Part shown: piece by piece, positions 1 through 10,391 of the stretch
How the letters are laid out: each line of letters begins with the position of its first letter
How positions within the stretch are numbered: position 1 is the first letter of the stretch
Assembly (NCBI GenBank): GCA_009928955.1
Contig: SABN01000011.1
Location: forward strand, 1 to 48,691
From: Opitutia bacterium
GTDB lineage: Bacteria > Verrucomicrobiota > Kiritimatiellia > CAIQIC01 > Lenti-01
Direction: 5' to 3'
Length of the DNA stretch: 48,691 nucleotides
The notes under the pieces: model-generated
What the model saw: the letters and a program-made list of their open reading frames with translations, nothing else
What the model was told of the DNA's origin: nothing
Databases searched by the model: none
Made by a program: the position numbers and the translations under genes

Positions 1-178
1 GATACCCCCGCCACAGCCCCGGCAGATAGTCCACATCGGGCAGGCAGGCCAAGATCGCCCCGGCCACGCCGAGCGGCAGGGCTTTCTCCAAGGACGCAAA
101 AAGCGGGAGATGTGCGTCTCCCGCCCATGCCCATGCGAGCCCCGCGCCGGCCAATCCATGGAACACCGGAGAGGCCAT
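1..178 (-). CDS. DUF457/YdjM-type membrane-bound metal-dependent hydrolase (partial, 3' end outside window)
   Basis: Reading the minus strand from an ATG at 178 gives an open frame of 59 codons to the window edge. The protein starts MASPVFHGLAGAGLAW and continues with a hydrophobic stretch and then CLPDVDYLPGLW. An early FHxLAG histidine motif followed by a membrane segment and an LPDxDYLPG motif is the hallmark of the DUF457 (YdjM, LexA-regulated) family of predicted inner-membrane metal-dependent hydrolases; H7 and the DxD would be metal ligands. The gene lies 16 nt after the stop of the preceding thioredoxin-fold gene on the same strand, so it is probably the last visible member of the carB-carA operon or a following unit. 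The Shine-Dalgarno sequence is weak. The biochemical function of the family is not settled. Confidence 0.72.
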   Translation of the reverse strand, partial: MASPVFHGLAGAGLAWAWAGDAHLPLFASLEKALPLGVAGAILACLPDVDYLPGLWRGY

Positions 179-194
179 GGGGAATCCCGCGCGG

Positions 195-1166
195 CTATTT
201 TCCCAAGGCGCGGCGAACCGCGAAGGACAGATCCTGCCCGCGCTGGTCGCGCGCGATCACCATGCCGTTTCCATCCAGCAGATAGCTCGTCGTCTCGCCG
301 AAAATGCCCAGCGGACGGGTCAGGGCCGGCGCGCCCGCCACGACCGACCACGGCAGGCCGAGGGCCTCCAGTCCGGTGGCGTTCGGCTCGAGACAGATGC
401 TCACGACTTCGAAGCCCGCCGAATGGTAGCGATTCCACAGATCGATCGTCTGCGGCAGGCCTTCTTCCCAGATCTTCCAGCCGCGCGCGAAGAAATCCAC
501 CAGCACCACCTTGCCGCGCAAGCTCGACAGCGAGATGCGGTTGCCTGCGATGTCCGTCAGCGTCGCATCCGGGAAGGAGACGCCCGGGGCGCTCCGCGCC
601 CGCACCTGCGCCTTTTCCATGACCGTCAGCGGCAGCGAATCGCCGCCCGTCGCGCCGGGGCGCGCCAGCATCAGCGGATCGCCGGGACCCGTCCCGCCGG
701 ACCACGCATAGGGCTTGGGATCATAGTACTTGCTGGCCTTGTATTCGCGGATCACGCTCGATACCGCCGCGGCGTCGCCCGCCTCCGCCTGCACTTCCGC
801 TTCCTTGACGTACAGCTGGGAGGCATCCACGCCCGCCATCTTGGCGACCTTTTTGCGGGCGGACGCCAGCACCTGGACCGCCTCCGCGTGGCGCCGGCGC
901 ATGTCGCTCAGCACCATCGCCTGGATCACGGTCGCCTTCACGAGGGCGTTGCCGTCGTTGCGCCGGACCGCGTCGGACACCAGTTCCGCCACGCTTTGAT
1001 CGATCTCCGCCCATTCCTTCTCGGAATAATAGCCGTGGCCCATGCTTTGCAGCCGGCTCAGCACCGCGTTGTGTTTCGCATCGAACGCGGACACGTCCTG
1101 CCCCAGGGCTCCCGTCCCCGCCGCCAGCATCGTTCCGCACACCAAGCTCATCAGCATTTTTCGCAT
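195..1166 (-). CDS. Exported thioredoxin/TlpA-fold protein lacking the CxxC motif
   Basis: The 323-aa product starts with an apparent signal peptide (MRKMLMSLVCGTMLAAGTGALG). A helical, TPR-like middle (about residues 30-180) precedes a C-terminal AhpC/TSA-TlpA-like domain (about 200-323), recognisable from SFPDATLTDIAGNRISLSSLRGKV-type spacing, VVLVDFFA and a late cis-Pro region. Where redoxins carry WCxxC, this protein reads GWKIWEEGLP: both cysteines are replaced by tryptophan, so it cannot be a dithiol oxidoreductase. It may instead be a binding or scaffolding protein. The start is supported by GGAGGAAG just upstream. It lies 67 nt after carA on the same strand, with a candidate promoter between them, and 16 nt before the DUF457 gene. 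The family assignment is good; the function is unknown. Confidence 0.75.
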   Translation of the reverse strand: MRKMLMSLVCGTMLAAGTGALGQDVSAFDAKHNAVLSRLQSMGHGYYSEKEWAEIDQSVAELVSDAVRRNDGNALVKATVIQAMVLSDMRRRHAEAVQVLASARKKVAKMAGVDASQLYVKEAEVQAEAGDAAAVSSVIREYKASKYYDPKPYAWSGGTGPGDPLMLARPGATGGDSLPLTVMEKAQVRARSAPGVSFPDATLTDIAGNRISLSSLRGKVVLVDFFARGWKIWEEGLPQTIDLWNRYHSAGFEVVSICLEPNATGLEALGLPWSVVAGAPALTRPLGIFGETTSYLLDGNGMVIARDQRGQDLSFAVRRALGK

Positions 1167-1192
1167 GTTCTTCCTCCACGATTTGCGGGGTC

Positions 1193-1220
1193 ATTGTGCC
1201 CGGTTTCCGGCAAAAAACAA
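1193..1220 (-). promoter_or_regulatory. Candidate promoter, TTGTTT-N16-CACAAT
   Basis: On the minus strand TTGTTT is followed after 16 nt by CACAAT, about 27 nt before the ATG of the thioredoxin-fold gene. The arrangement (A-rich stretch, TTGTTT, GC spacer, GGCACxATG) recurs upstream of two other minus-strand genes near 32.0 and 33.7 kb. Sequence match only. Confidence 0.35.
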
Positions 1221-1233
1221 TTCTTTTCCGTGC

Positions 1234-2352
1234 CTACCTCATCAGCGAGCGGAAGCGACCGAAGGCCGGCCCCGCGTCGTGCGGGCCCGGCGCGGCTTCG
1301 GGGTGGTATTGCAGGGAAATGGCCGGGTGGCGCTTGGCCGCCAAGCCTTCCACGGTGCGGTCGTTCAAGCTGACGTGCGTGATCTCCGCCGCCGCCGGAT
1401 CCAGGCTGTCCGCCGCCACCACGTAGTTGTGGTTCTGCGACGTGATCTCCACCGTCCCCGTCTTCAAATCCATCACCGGATGGTTGCAGCCGTGGTGCCC
1501 GAACTTCAAGCGGCACGTCTTCCCGCCCAGCGCCAGCCCGAGCAGTTGATGCCCGAGGCAGATGCCCATGATCGGCACCTTCCCCAGCAGACCGCGGATC
1601 GTGGCGATGGCATAATCCAGCGCCGCCGGATCGGCCGGGCCGTTTGACAGCATCACGCCCGCCGGCTGGAGCCGCAGCACCTCTTCCGCGGGGGTCTTCG
1701 CCGGCAGCACCGTCACCCGGAAGCCCTGCCCCGCCAGCAGGCGCAGCGTGTTGCGCTTGACCCCGTAATCCAGCACCGCCACCCGCGGCGCGTCCGCCGG
1801 CACGTCCGCCGGCCAGGCGTAGGCCTCCGGCGTGGACACCTTCGAGGCGTAGTCCTGCCCGTCCAGCCCTGCCCACGCGCGGGCTTTCGCCACGGCCTCT
1901 TCCGGCGACACCGAGCCCGTCGCGCACAAAAACGCCTTCTGCGTGCCGCCTTCGCGCAGCTTCAACGTCAGCGCCCGCGTGTCGAGCCCCGCCAGCGCGG
2001 GCACGTCCCAGCGGGTCAGCGCCTCGGTCAACGTCTCTTCCGACCGCCAGTTGGAGGGCGCGTTCATCTCGCGCACCAGCAGCCCCGTCGCGTGGATCGC
2101 CGCCGATTCCCGGTCTTCGCGGTTGAAGCCCGTGTTGCCGATCTCCGGCATCGTCATGGCCACCAACTGCCCGGAATAGGACGGATCCGTCAGGATCTCC
2201 TCGTAGCCGGTCATGCCGGTGTTGAACACCACTTCGCCGAGGCGGTCCGCCGCCGCGCCGCAGGACCGGCCCCGGATCACCGTGCCGTCCGCCAGCGCCA
2301 GAAACGCCTTCTGTTCGCGCCGCGCCGACCAGTCGCTTGAAAACCGGCTCAC
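1234..2352 (-). CDS. carA: Carbamoyl-phosphate synthase small (glutaminase) subunit
   Basis: The 372-aa protein hydrolyses glutamine and channels ammonia to CarB for carbamoyl phosphate, used in pyrimidine and arginine synthesis. The N-terminal CPSase small-chain domain (about 14-145) includes [19 protein letters not shown]; the C-terminal class I glutamine amidotransferase domain has the nucleophile in GICLGHQ (Cys265) and the His350/Glu352 pair in LQYHPEA. Length matches the family (E. coli CarA is 382 aa). The start is a GTG at 2352 that overlaps the carB stop (GTGA, 4 nt), so translation is probably coupled. carA lies downstream of carB, the reverse of the usual carA-carB order. The sequence is open far upstream in this frame because of high GC, but CarA homology begins only here. 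Confidence 0.96.
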   Translation of the reverse strand: MSRFSSDWSARREQKAFLALADGTVIRGRSCGAAADRLGEVVFNTGMTGYEEILTDPSYSGQLVAMTMPEIGNTGFNREDRESAAIHATGLLVREMNAPSNWRSEETLTEALTRWDVPALAGLDTRALTLKLREGGTQKAFLCATGSVSPEEAVAKARAWAGLDGQDYASKVSTPEAYAWPADVPADAPRVAVLDYGVKRNTLRLLAGQGFRVTVLPAKTPAEEVLRLQPAGVMLSNGPADPAALDYAIATIRGLLGKVPIMGICLGHQLLGLALGGKTCRLKFGHHGCNHPVMDLKTGTVEITSQNHNYVVAADSLDPAAAEITHVSLNDRTVEGLAAKRHPAISLQYHPEAAPGPHDAGPAFGRFRSLMR

Positions 2353-5300
2353 GATTTCGCCCCTTTCCGCGCTGCGGTCCGGTTGTATTCCTGGAGCGTG
2401 AGCACCTCGAATTCGTCGTGCGCGCGCAGGGTCCGGAGCCCGTCCACCGCCGCCCGCAGGCCCCGGATGGTCGTCGTCATGGGAATGCCGCGCCGCGCCG
2501 CCTCCGTGCGCATCTGCACCTCGTCCAATTGCGGCTGGCAGCCGGAGGGCACGTTGACGATCCAGCCCACCGCGCCGTCGCGCACCAGATCCAGCACGTG
2601 CGGACGCCCTTCCGAGATCGCAAAGGCCGCGCAGGCGGCCACGCCCGAATCGCGCAGCAGCGTGGCCGTGCCGCAGGTCGCCCAGAGGCCATAGCCCAGC
2701 CCGATCAGCTCCTTCGCGCATTTCACCATGTCCACGCGGTCGGACGGCCGCTCGCCGGAAACGCTGATGAACACACCGCCCGACGGCGGCAGCGGGTTGC
2801 CTGCCGCCTGCTGGCTTTTCACGAACGCCAGGCCCGGATCCGGATCGATGCCCATCACCTCGCCCGTCGACCGCATCTCCGGCGTCAGACGCACGTCGCA
2901 CCCGGGGAACCGCGCGAACGGCAGCACCGCCTCCTTCACCGCCACGTGCCGGATGACCGGTTCCTTCGTGAACCCGATCTCCTCCAGCGTCTGCCCGGCC
3001 ATCACCCGCGCCGCGATCTGCGCCAGCGGCACGCCTGTCGCCTTGCTCACGAACGGCACCGTCCGCGACGCGCGCGGGTTCACTTCCAAAATGTAGACCT
3101 CGCCGTCCTGCACCGCGTACTGCACATTCATCAGCCCCCGCACGTTCAGGCCGCGCGCCAGCGCCCGCGTATGCTCCCGGATGCGGTCCACCACCGCCGC
3201 CGGCAAGCCCTGCGGCGGAATCACGCAGGCGCTGTCGCCGCTGTGGATGCCGGCTTTCTCGATGTGCTCCATCACCGCGCCGATCACCTCGAGCTCGCCG
3301 TCGGCGAGGCAATCCACATCCACCTCGATGGCGTCCTCCAGGAACTTGTCGATCAGCACCGGGCGCCCCTCCGACGCCGCGAAGGCCTCCCCGCAGAACT
3401 TCTCGAAGAACGGCTCCGTGTAGACGATCGCCATCGCCCGCCCGCCCAGCACGAACGACGGCCGCACCAGCACCGGAAAGCCGATGCGCCGCGCGATTTC
3501 CAGCGCCCCCGCCGCCTCCGTGGCCGTCCCGTTGGCCGGCTGCTTCACGCCCACCCGGTCGGCCAATCGCTTGAAGAATTCTCGGTCTTCTGCTTTTTCG
3601 ATGTCCGCGGGGCTCGTGCCGATGATGTTCACGCCCGCCGCCTGCAGCGCCAGCGCCAGGTTCAGCGGCGTCTGCCCGCCGAATTGCACGATCGCCCCGT
3701 CGCACCGCTCCCGCCGGTACACCCCCAGCACGTCCTCCAGCGTCACCGGCTCGAAATACAGCCGGTCGCTCGTGTCGTAGTCCGTCGACACCGTCTCGGG
3801 GTTGCTGTTCACCATCACCGTCTCGAACCCCGCCGCCCGCAAGGCCTGGCACGCGTGCACGCAGCAATAGTCGAATTCGATGCCCTGCCCGATGCGGTTC
3901 GGCCCCCCGCCCAGGATCATGATTTTCTTCTTCGCCGCCGGCGGCAGGGGCGCCTCCGGCTCGTCCCCGTAGGCCGAATAGAAATACGGCGTCGCCGCCG
4001 CGAATTCCGCCGCGCACGTGTCCACCACGCCATAGGTCGGCCCCAGCTTCTGCCGATCCCGCGCCGCGCGCACCGCGTCCTCCGTCGCGCCCAGCAGCGC
4101 CGCGATCTGCTTGTCCGAAAATCCAAATTCCTTCGCCTGCGCGAACCGCGCCCGGTCCGCCTCCAGCCCCGCCAGCGTCTGCGCGCCGCGGATCTCCTGC
4201 TCGTAGGCGATGATCTCGTCCATCTGCCGCAGGAACCACGGGTCCACGCCCGAGCCCGTCGCCATGCGCTCCACGCCCCACCCGCGAGCCAGCGCCTCGC
4301 GCATATGGAACAAGCGCAGCGGGCTCGGCCGCGCCACCGCCTGCTCCAGCTCCGCGTCCGTGAACCGCCCTTCCAGGTCCGCGCGCCCCGCCAGGCCCGC
4401 CCGGCCGATCTCCAGCGACCGCAGCGCCTTTTGCAGCGCCTGCTTGAAGGTCCGCCCGATCGCCATCGTCTCGCCCACCGACTTCATCTGCGTCGTCAGC
4501 GTGTCGTCGGACCCTTGGAATTTTTCGAACGCGAACCGCGGCGCCTTGACCACGATGTAGTCCAGCGACGGCTCGAAGCACGCCGGCGTCGAGCGCGTGA
4601 TGTCGTTGGGCAGTTCATCGAGCGTGTAGCCCACCGCCAGCTTCGCCGCGATCTTGGCGATCGGGAACCCCGTGGCCTTCGAGGCCAGCGCGGAGCTGCG
4701 GCTCACGCGCGGATTCATCTCGATGACCAGTTGGCGGCCGTCCAGCGGATTCACCGCGAACTGCACGTTGGCGCCGCCCGTCTCCACGCCGATCACGCGC
4801 ATCACCGCCAGGCTGGCGTCGCGCAATTGCTGGTACTCGCGGTCCGTCAGCGTCTGCGCGGGCGCCACCGTGAGGCTGTCGCCCGTGTGTACGCCCATTG
4901 GATCGAGGTTTTCGATGGAGCACACGATGCACGCGTTGTCCTTGCGGTCGCGCATCACCTCCATCTCGAATTCTTTCCAGCCCAGCACCGATTCCTCGAT
5001 CAACACTTCACTCACCGGACTCAGCGCCAGCCCGTTCGCGCAGATCGCCTCGAAATCGGCCTCGCAGCGCGCGATGCCCCCGCCCGCGCCGCCCATCGTG
5101 AAACCCGGACGCAAAATCACCGGCCACGCGCCGATCTCCGCCCGCACCTTCCGCGCTTCCTCCATCGTGTGCGCCGAACCCGAGCGCGGCACCGCCAACC
5201 CGATCTCCGCCATCGCCGCCTTGAACTGCCCCCGGTCCTCCGCGCGATGGATCACCTCCGCCGTCGCGCCGATCATCTCCACCTGGTAGCGCTTCAGCAC

Positions 5301-5618
5301 CCCCGATTCATGCAGCTTCACCGCCAGATTCAGCGCCGTCTGGCCGCCCATCGTCGGCAACAGCGCGTCCGGCCGCTCCCGCCGGATGATCGCCGTCAGC
5401 GCCTCTTCCGTCAGCGGCTCGATGTACGTGCGGTCGGCGAACCCCGGATCGGTCATGATCGTCGCGGGGTTGCTGTTGACCAGCACGACTTCATAGCCCT
5501 CCTCGCGCAGCGCCTTGCACGCCTGCGCGCCGGAATAGTCGAACTCGCACGCCTGCCCGATGACGATCGGACCGGCGCCTATGATCAAAATCTTCGAAAT
5601 GTCGTCCCGCCGGGGCAT
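2349..5618 (-). CDS. carB: Carbamoyl-phosphate synthase large subunit
   Basis: The 1089-aa protein makes carbamoyl phosphate from bicarbonate, ammonia and two ATP in the cytoplasm. It has the expected duplicated architecture: two carbamoyl-phosphate synthetase halves, each opening with a dinucleotide-like loop ([22 protein letters not shown] near residue 9 and [22 protein letters not shown] near 565), each with an ATP-grasp domain ([16 protein letters not shown] and [16 protein letters not shown]), an oligomerisation domain between them, and a C-terminal MGS-like allosteric domain from about residue 950 ([14 protein letters not shown] onward). Length fits the family (E. coli 1073). The ATG is preceded by AAGGAG. 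Its stop overlaps carA by 4 nt. A 12-bp palindrome sits 13 nt upstream of the start and may be an operator. Confidence 0.97.
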   Translation of the reverse strand: MPRRDDISKILIIGAGPIVIGQACEFDYSGAQACKALREEGYEVVLVNSNPATIMTDPGFADRTYIEPLTEEALTAIIRRERPDALLPTMGGQTALNLAVKLHESGVLKRYQVEMIGATAEVIHRAEDRGQFKAAMAEIGLAVPRSGSAHTMEEARKVRAEIGAWPVILRPGFTMGGAGGGIARCEADFEAICANGLALSPVSEVLIEESVLGWKEFEMEVMRDRKDNACIVCSIENLDPMGVHTGDSLTVAPAQTLTDREYQQLRDASLAVMRVIGVETGGANVQFAVNPLDGRQLVIEMNPRVSRSSALASKATGFPIAKIAAKLAVGYTLDELPNDITRSTPACFEPSLDYIVVKAPRFAFEKFQGSDDTLTTQMKSVGETMAIGRTFKQALQKALRSLEIGRAGLAGRADLEGRFTDAELEQAVARPSPLRLFHMREALARGWGVERMATGSGVDPWFLRQMDEIIAYEQEIRGAQTLAGLEADRARFAQAKEFGFSDKQIAALLGATEDAVRAARDRQKLGPTYGVVDTCAAEFAAATPYFYSAYGDEPEAPLPPAAKKKIMILGGGPNRIGQGIEFDYCCVHACQALRAAGFETVMVNSNPETVSTDYDTSDRLYFEPVTLEDVLGVYRRERCDGAIVQFGGQTPLNLALALQAAGVNIIGTSPADIEKAEDREFFKRLADRVGVKQPANGTATEAAGALEIARRIGFPVLVRPSFVLGGRAMAIVYTEPFFEKFCGEAFAASEGRPVLIDKFLEDAIEVDVDCLADGELEVIGAVMEHIEKAGIHSGDSACVIPPQGLPAAVVDRIREHTRALARGLNVRGLMNVQYAVQDGEVYILEVNPRASRTVPFVSKATGVPLAQIAARVMAGQTLEEIGFTKEPVIRHVAVKEAVLPFARFPGCDVRLTPEMRSTGEVMGIDPDPGLAFVKSQQAAGNPLPPSGGVFISVSGERPSDRVDMVKCAKELIGLGYGLWATCGTATLLRDSGVAACAAFAISEGRPHVLDLVRDGAVGWIVNVPSGCQPQLDEVQMRTEAARRGIPMTTTIRGLRAAVDGLRTLRAHDEFEVLTLQEYNRTAARKGAKS

Positions 5619-5630
5619 TCCACTCCTTGC

Positions 5631-5642
5631 TAAAACGTTTTA
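5631..5642. promoter_or_regulatory. Palindrome TAAAACGTTTTA upstream of carB (possible LacI/PurR-type operator)
   Basis: A perfect 12-bp palindrome with the AAACGTTT core typical of LacI/PurR/CcpA-family operators lies just before the carB Shine-Dalgarno. Related but imperfect sites lie upstream of the amylase gene. No LacI-family regulator is encoded in the window, so the role is inferred from sequence shape only. Confidence 0.4.
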
Positions 5643-5700
5643 CCCACTACACCACACTCCGCCCGCCTTGGCCACTAAAATGTGCTCCGCCCCCCTCCCC

Positions 5701-6879
5701 TCAAATCCGGTTCACCAGTCCCGCGATGAATTCCGCCGCTTCTTCCAGCAAAACCGGATCCACCAGCGCCTCCACGTCCCTGGGCGTGTGGGAAATGCGC
5801 ATCACGCCCTCGCGCAGGTTCGACGAGGTCACCGCCAGGGCCGGAATCCCTTGGAACGCGAAAATCGAGTGGTCTCCCTCCACCCACTCCGGGCCGCGCC
5901 CGATCCGCAGATGCCGCGCGATCTCCTCCTCCAGCCGCTTCTGCCGGCTTTCATCCAAGTTGTACGCCGACACATGGGTCGTCGCCCCCTTGCACCCCGG
6001 GGCGTCGATGTTCACCACCAGCCGGATCCTGACGAATTCCTCGCCCAACGCCTCGAGGTACGCCATCTGCCCTTTCACCATCCCGGAATCCTCGCCATTG
6101 AACGGCACGAACTCCAGATCATGCGGCCCCGCAAATCCCTTCAGCCGCTCCATCGCCCCCAGCAGCACCGCCACGCCCGCCGCGTTGTCCAGCGCTCCCG
6201 GCGTCCCGTAGGCCGTGTCCATGTGCGCGCACACCACGATCTTCCCCTGCGATTCCCCCGCCGCCGGCTTCGTCGCCACGAGTTGCTCGCCCGGCTGCTC
6301 CGTCGTCCGGGAGTCGATCTTCAGCCGCAGCGGCCCGGCCGCTTCCAGCAATTTCGCCGCCGCGGACTCGCCGAGAAACGCCGCCGGAATCCGGAAATCC
6401 GCGTCGTCGAACAGCGGAAACGGATTCAGCCCGCAGGAGGGATGCGCCCCCGTGGCCATCACCACCGCCGCCGGTTTCTTTTCGTCCAGCGCCTCGTACA
6501 CCGCCTTGTGCGCGTCCGGAAAATAGAACGGGAAGTCGCGCGGCATCAGCGGCTCCTGCGCGATCTCGCCGCGCAGGAAGAGGATCTTGCCCGCGCACTC
6601 CTGCGCCTTCAATTCGTCCAGCGATGAGGCCGCGACCACTTCCAGCGCCTCGTCGAACGCCGGCGAAAACGGCCCGGCGAACACCTCCGCCCGCGCCCCT
6701 CCGCGCTCCGCCGACGATGGCCCCTTCTCCCAATAGGGACACGTGAACGCCAGGCGCCGCACGGCATAGCCCATCCGCTCCGCCTCGGCGCGCACGAACT
6801 CCGTCGCGCGCCGGTTCGCCTCGCTCCCGATCGGCCGCTCCCCGAACCCGAAAATCCCGCCGAGACCGCCTGTGCTCAT
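5701..6879 (-). CDS. M28 family zinc aminopeptidase
   Basis: The 392-aa protein is a predicted dinuclear-zinc exopeptidase of the M28 (aminopeptidase Y/QC-like) family. The metal ligands are recognisable in order: AHMDT (His, Asp), GALDNAAG (bridging Asp), PFNGEDSG (catalytic Glu and ligand Glu), VNIDAPG (Asp), and a late SHTPRD (His). Between an N-terminal segment and the catalytic part lies a PA-like insert (about residues 100-190, containing AGKILFLRGEIAQ and a later PAAFLG). No signal peptide is evident, so it may be cytoplasmic. It lies upstream of carB on the same strand with an 82-nt gap holding the carB leader. The start at 6879 has a purine-rich AAAGGGG upstream. Peptide substrates cannot be predicted. 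Confidence 0.85.
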   Translation of the reverse strand: MSTGGLGGIFGFGERPIGSEANRRATEFVRAEAERMGYAVRRLAFTCPYWEKGPSSAERGGARAEVFAGPFSPAFDEALEVVAASSLDELKAQECAGKILFLRGEIAQEPLMPRDFPFYFPDAHKAVYEALDEKKPAAVVMATGAHPSCGLNPFPLFDDADFRIPAAFLGESAAAKLLEAAGPLRLKIDSRTTEQPGEQLVATKPAAGESQGKIVVCAHMDTAYGTPGALDNAAGVAVLLGAMERLKGFAGPHDLEFVPFNGEDSGMVKGQMAYLEALGEEFVRIRLVVNIDAPGCKGATTHVSAYNLDESRQKRLEEEIARHLRIGRGPEWVEGDHSIFAFQGIPALAVTSSNLREGVMRISHTPRDVEALVDPVLLEEAAEFIAGLVNRI

Positions 6880-6934
6880 GAAACCGCCCCTTTCGAACCT
6901 GTTGAACTATTTCCGGAATCAAACGCTTTTATCC

Positions 6935-6963
6935 TTGCATCCGGCCGGCCAAGGACGTATGTT
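6935..6963 (+). promoter_or_regulatory. Sigma-70-type promoter of the initiator tRNA
   Basis: TTGCAT, a 17-nt spacer and TATGTT place a start site near 6970, about 16 nt before the mature tRNA. Hexamer fit and position support it. Confidence 0.6.
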
Positions 6964-6985
6964 GCCCCCGCAAATCTAAACAGAT

Positions 6986-7062
6986 TGCGGGGTGGAGCAG
7001 CCCGGCAGCTCGTCAGGCTCATAACCTGAAGGTCCTTGGTTCAAATCCAAGCCCCGCTACCA
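6986..7062 (+). tRNA. Initiator tRNA-fMet (anticodon CAU)
   Basis: The 77-nt sequence folds into a complete cloverleaf with encoded CCA. Aligned to E. coli tRNA-fMet it keeps the initiator features: no Watson-Crick pair at 1-72 (here U1 opposite U72), A11-U24 in the D stem, the 17a-containing D loop, and CUCAUAA as anticodon loop. The anticodon stem is UCAGG/CCUGA, so of the three consecutive G-C pairs that mark initiators only 30-40 and 31-39 are G-C; 29-41 is A-U. The T arm is CUUGG-UUCAAAU-CCAAG. It has its own promoter and is followed at once by a strong terminator. Confidence 0.96.
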
Positions 7063-7070
7063 TCTTGAAG

Positions 7071-7102
7071 GTCCGGAACGAAACCGTTCCGGCCTTTTTT
7101 TT
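7071..7102 (+). terminator. Rho-independent terminator after the tRNA
   Basis: CCGGAACG (7073-7080), loop AAAC and CGTTCCGG (7085-7092), extended by GG/CC pairs around a bulged T, are followed by eight T residues (7095-7102). It starts 9 nt after the tRNA CCA. Confidence 0.9.
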
Positions 7103-7130
7103 GCCCGGCCGCCCGGCGGCGGCCCGGCCG

Positions 7131-7202
7131 TTTTCCACGCAATGGAAAAAAATCTACCGGTTTTTCCACGCAATGGAAAACTTTTTTCCACCCCGTGGGA
7201 AA
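7131..7202. repeat. Cluster of three 19-bp palindromic units (TTTTCCAC-N3-GTGGAAAA family)
   Basis: Units lie at 7131-7149 and 7162-7180 (both TTTTCCACGCAATGGAAAA) and 7184-7202 (TTTTCCACCCCGTGGGAAA). Each is an 8-bp inverted repeat around a 3-bp centre. Centre-to-centre distances are 31 and 22 bp, close to three and two helical turns. The cluster sits between the tRNA terminator and the 3' end of the convergent HPr-like gene. A second cluster with the same spacing is at 24604-24727. Confidence 0.9.
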
Positions 7203-7247
7203 CCCTTGCGCCGCCCCGGATCCGCGCCGAAGGCCGGAGCCGGGGTC

Positions 7248-7514
7248 CTAGATTCCCGCCCCTTCGTTGAAGGCGACCGCCAGCGCCTGGAGCGTGGCGT
7301 CCTCGTCCGGGCCTTCCACGGTGATTTCGAGGGGCGTGCCCCGGGCGGCGCCGAGCTTCAGCAGCTCGAAGATGGAGCAGGCGTTCGCCCGCGGGCAGCC
7401 CTTGCATTGGAAGTGCACCTCCGACTGGTGGTGCTGCACTTCCCGCACGATCTGCGCGGCCACCCGCAAATGCAGGCCGCCTTCGCATTCGACGATCCAT
7501 TGGCGGGTCTTCAT
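7248..7514 (-). CDS. HPr-family phosphocarrier-like protein
   Basis: The 88-aa product has the HPr fold signature: phosphorylatable His15 in GGLHLRVAA (usual form GLHARPA; Arg17 kept, Pro18 changed to Val) and the regulatory-serine helix ACSIFELLKLGAARGT with Ser47 at the expected place, followed by the ending typical of the family. It is unusually rich in cysteine (10, 37, 40, 46), including CKGCPRANAC immediately before the serine. I chose the ATG at 7514 because homology starts there; the frame is open further upstream without family similarity. It lies 52 nt downstream of metY on the same strand. No other PTS gene is in the window, so it may act in regulation rather than sugar transport. 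The His is present but its partner is unknown. Confidence 0.82.
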   Translation of the reverse strand: MKTRQWIVECEGGLHLRVAAQIVREVQHHQSEVHFQCKGCPRANACSIFELLKLGAARGTPLEITVEGPDEDATLQALAVAFNEGAGI

Positions 7515-7566
7515 TTTCCGCGCTGGCGGCCGGGAAGGCCGCGGGCGCCTTCCCGCCGCCGCTCCT

Positions 7567-9164
<1,598 letters not shown>

Positions 9165-9170
9165 GACTGG

Positions 9171-9199
9171 AATATCGCACATCCCCCATCGGCTGTCAA
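9171..9199 (-). promoter_or_regulatory. Sigma-70-type promoter of metY, TTGACA-N17-GATATT
   Basis: On the minus strand a perfect TTGACA (9194-9199) is separated by 17 nt from GATATT (9171-9176), in an AT-rich patch between the divergent metY and cysK genes. It implies a leader of about 300 nt for metY. Confidence 0.6.
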
Positions 9200-9230
9200 T
9201 CGGGTTCCGATATTTTTTTCAAGACCCGAA

Positions 9231-9259
9231 TTGACAACCGACATAATGAATAGTATTTC
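9231..9259 (+). promoter_or_regulatory. Candidate promoter of cysK
   Basis: TTGACA (9231-9236) followed after 17 nt by TATTTC, about 30 nt before the cysK ATG. The -10 is weak; CATAAT at 9242-9247 is an alternative with a poorer -35. A second TTGACA at 9267-9272 lies too close to the ATG to be used. Confidence 0.35.
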
Positions 9260-9287
9260 TATGGATATTGACAACAAAGGAGAGAAA

Positions 9288-10247
9288 ATGAGCAATATCT
9301 ACAAGGACAACTCGGAATCGATCGGCCATACTCCGCTGGTGCGCCTCAACCGCGTCACGCAAGGGGCCAAGGCCATCGTCCTAGCCAAGATCGAAGGGCG
9401 CAACCCGGCCTATTCCGTCAAGTGCCGCATCGGAGCCGCCATGATCTGGGATGCTGAAAAGCGCGGTCTTCTCAAGCCCGGCGTCGAGATCATCGAGCCC
9501 ACCAGCGGCAACACCGGCATCGCCTTGGCCTATGTGGCGGCGGCGCGCGGCTACAAGCTCACGCTGACCATGCCGGAAACGATGAGCATCGAACGCCGCC
9601 GCGTCCTCGCCGCCCTCGGCGCCAACTTGATCCTCACCCCGGGCCCCGAGGGCATGAAGGGCGCCATCCAGCGCGCCGAGGCGATCGCCGCCTCCGACCC
9701 CAAGCGTTACTTCCTCCCCCAGCAATTCAAGAATCCAGCCAACCCGGCCATCCATGAACAGACGACCGGACCCGAAATCTGGAACGACACCGATGGGGCC
9801 ATCGACGTCCTGGTCTCCGGCGTCGGCACCGGCGGAACCCTCACCGGCATCTCGCGCTACCTCAAGAACACGCAGGGCAAGAAAATCCTCTCCGTCGCGG
9901 TCGAACCCAAGGAAAGCCCCGTCATTTCCCAGAAACTCGCCGGACAGGAGCTCAAGCCCGGACCGCACAAGATCCAAGGCATTGGCGCCGGGTTCATCCC
10001 CGACACGCTGGATTTGTCCCTCGTGGACCGCGTCGAGCAGGTGGATGCGGCCGAGGCCGTGGAAATGGCCCGCCGCCTCGCCAAGGAGGAAGGCATGCTG
10101 GTCGGCATCTCTTGCGGGGCCGCCGCCGCCGTCGCCGTCCGCCTGGCCCAGTTGGATGAGTTCGCGGGCAAGACCCTCGTCGTCATCCTTCCCGACGCCG
10201 GCGAACGCTACCTCTCCACCGTGCTCTTCGAAGGCATCGGCGCCTGA
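9288..10247 (+). CDS. cysK: Cysteine synthase A (O-acetylserine sulfhydrylase)
   Basis: The 319-aa protein makes cysteine from O-acetylserine and sulfide using PLP. Lys45 in [12 protein letters not shown] is the Schiff-base lysine; [11 protein letters not shown] binds the substrate carboxylate; [10 protein letters not shown] is the PLP-phosphate loop; and [16 protein letters not shown] is the conserved C-terminal stretch. It resembles gammaproteobacterial CysK over nearly the whole length, with long blocks I recall as near-identical to E. coli. The ATG at 9288 is chosen over one 57 nt upstream because AAAGGAG precedes it and homology starts here. It diverges from metY, and both are likely to respond to sulfur or amino-acid supply. 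Confidence 0.97.
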   Translation: MSNIYKDNSESIGHTPLVRLNRVTQGAKAIVLAKIEGRNPAYSVKCRIGAAMIWDAEKRGLLKPGVEIIEPTSGNTGIALAYVAAARGYKLTLTMPETMSIERRRVLAALGANLILTPGPEGMKGAIQRAEAIAASDPKRYFLPQQFKNPANPAIHEQTTGPEIWNDTDGAIDVLVSGVGTGGTLTGISRYLKNTQGKKILSVAVEPKESPVISQKLAGQELKPGPHKIQGIGAGFIPDTLDLSLVDRVEQVDAAEAVEMARRLAKEEGMLVGISCGAAAAVAVRLAQLDEFAGKTLVVILPDAGERYLSTVLFEGIGA

Positions 10248-10391
10248 TCGCCCCCTCCCCGCGCACATCAAAATGAGTCGGGCTCGTTGCGTTGCGCTCC
10301 GGCGGCCCTCCGTCCGGCGCAAGCGGAAAAGAACGGAAACCCGGGTTCTGTAGCCTTGTTCCGCAGGCCGCGATGGCGTACAAGGAGAGCC

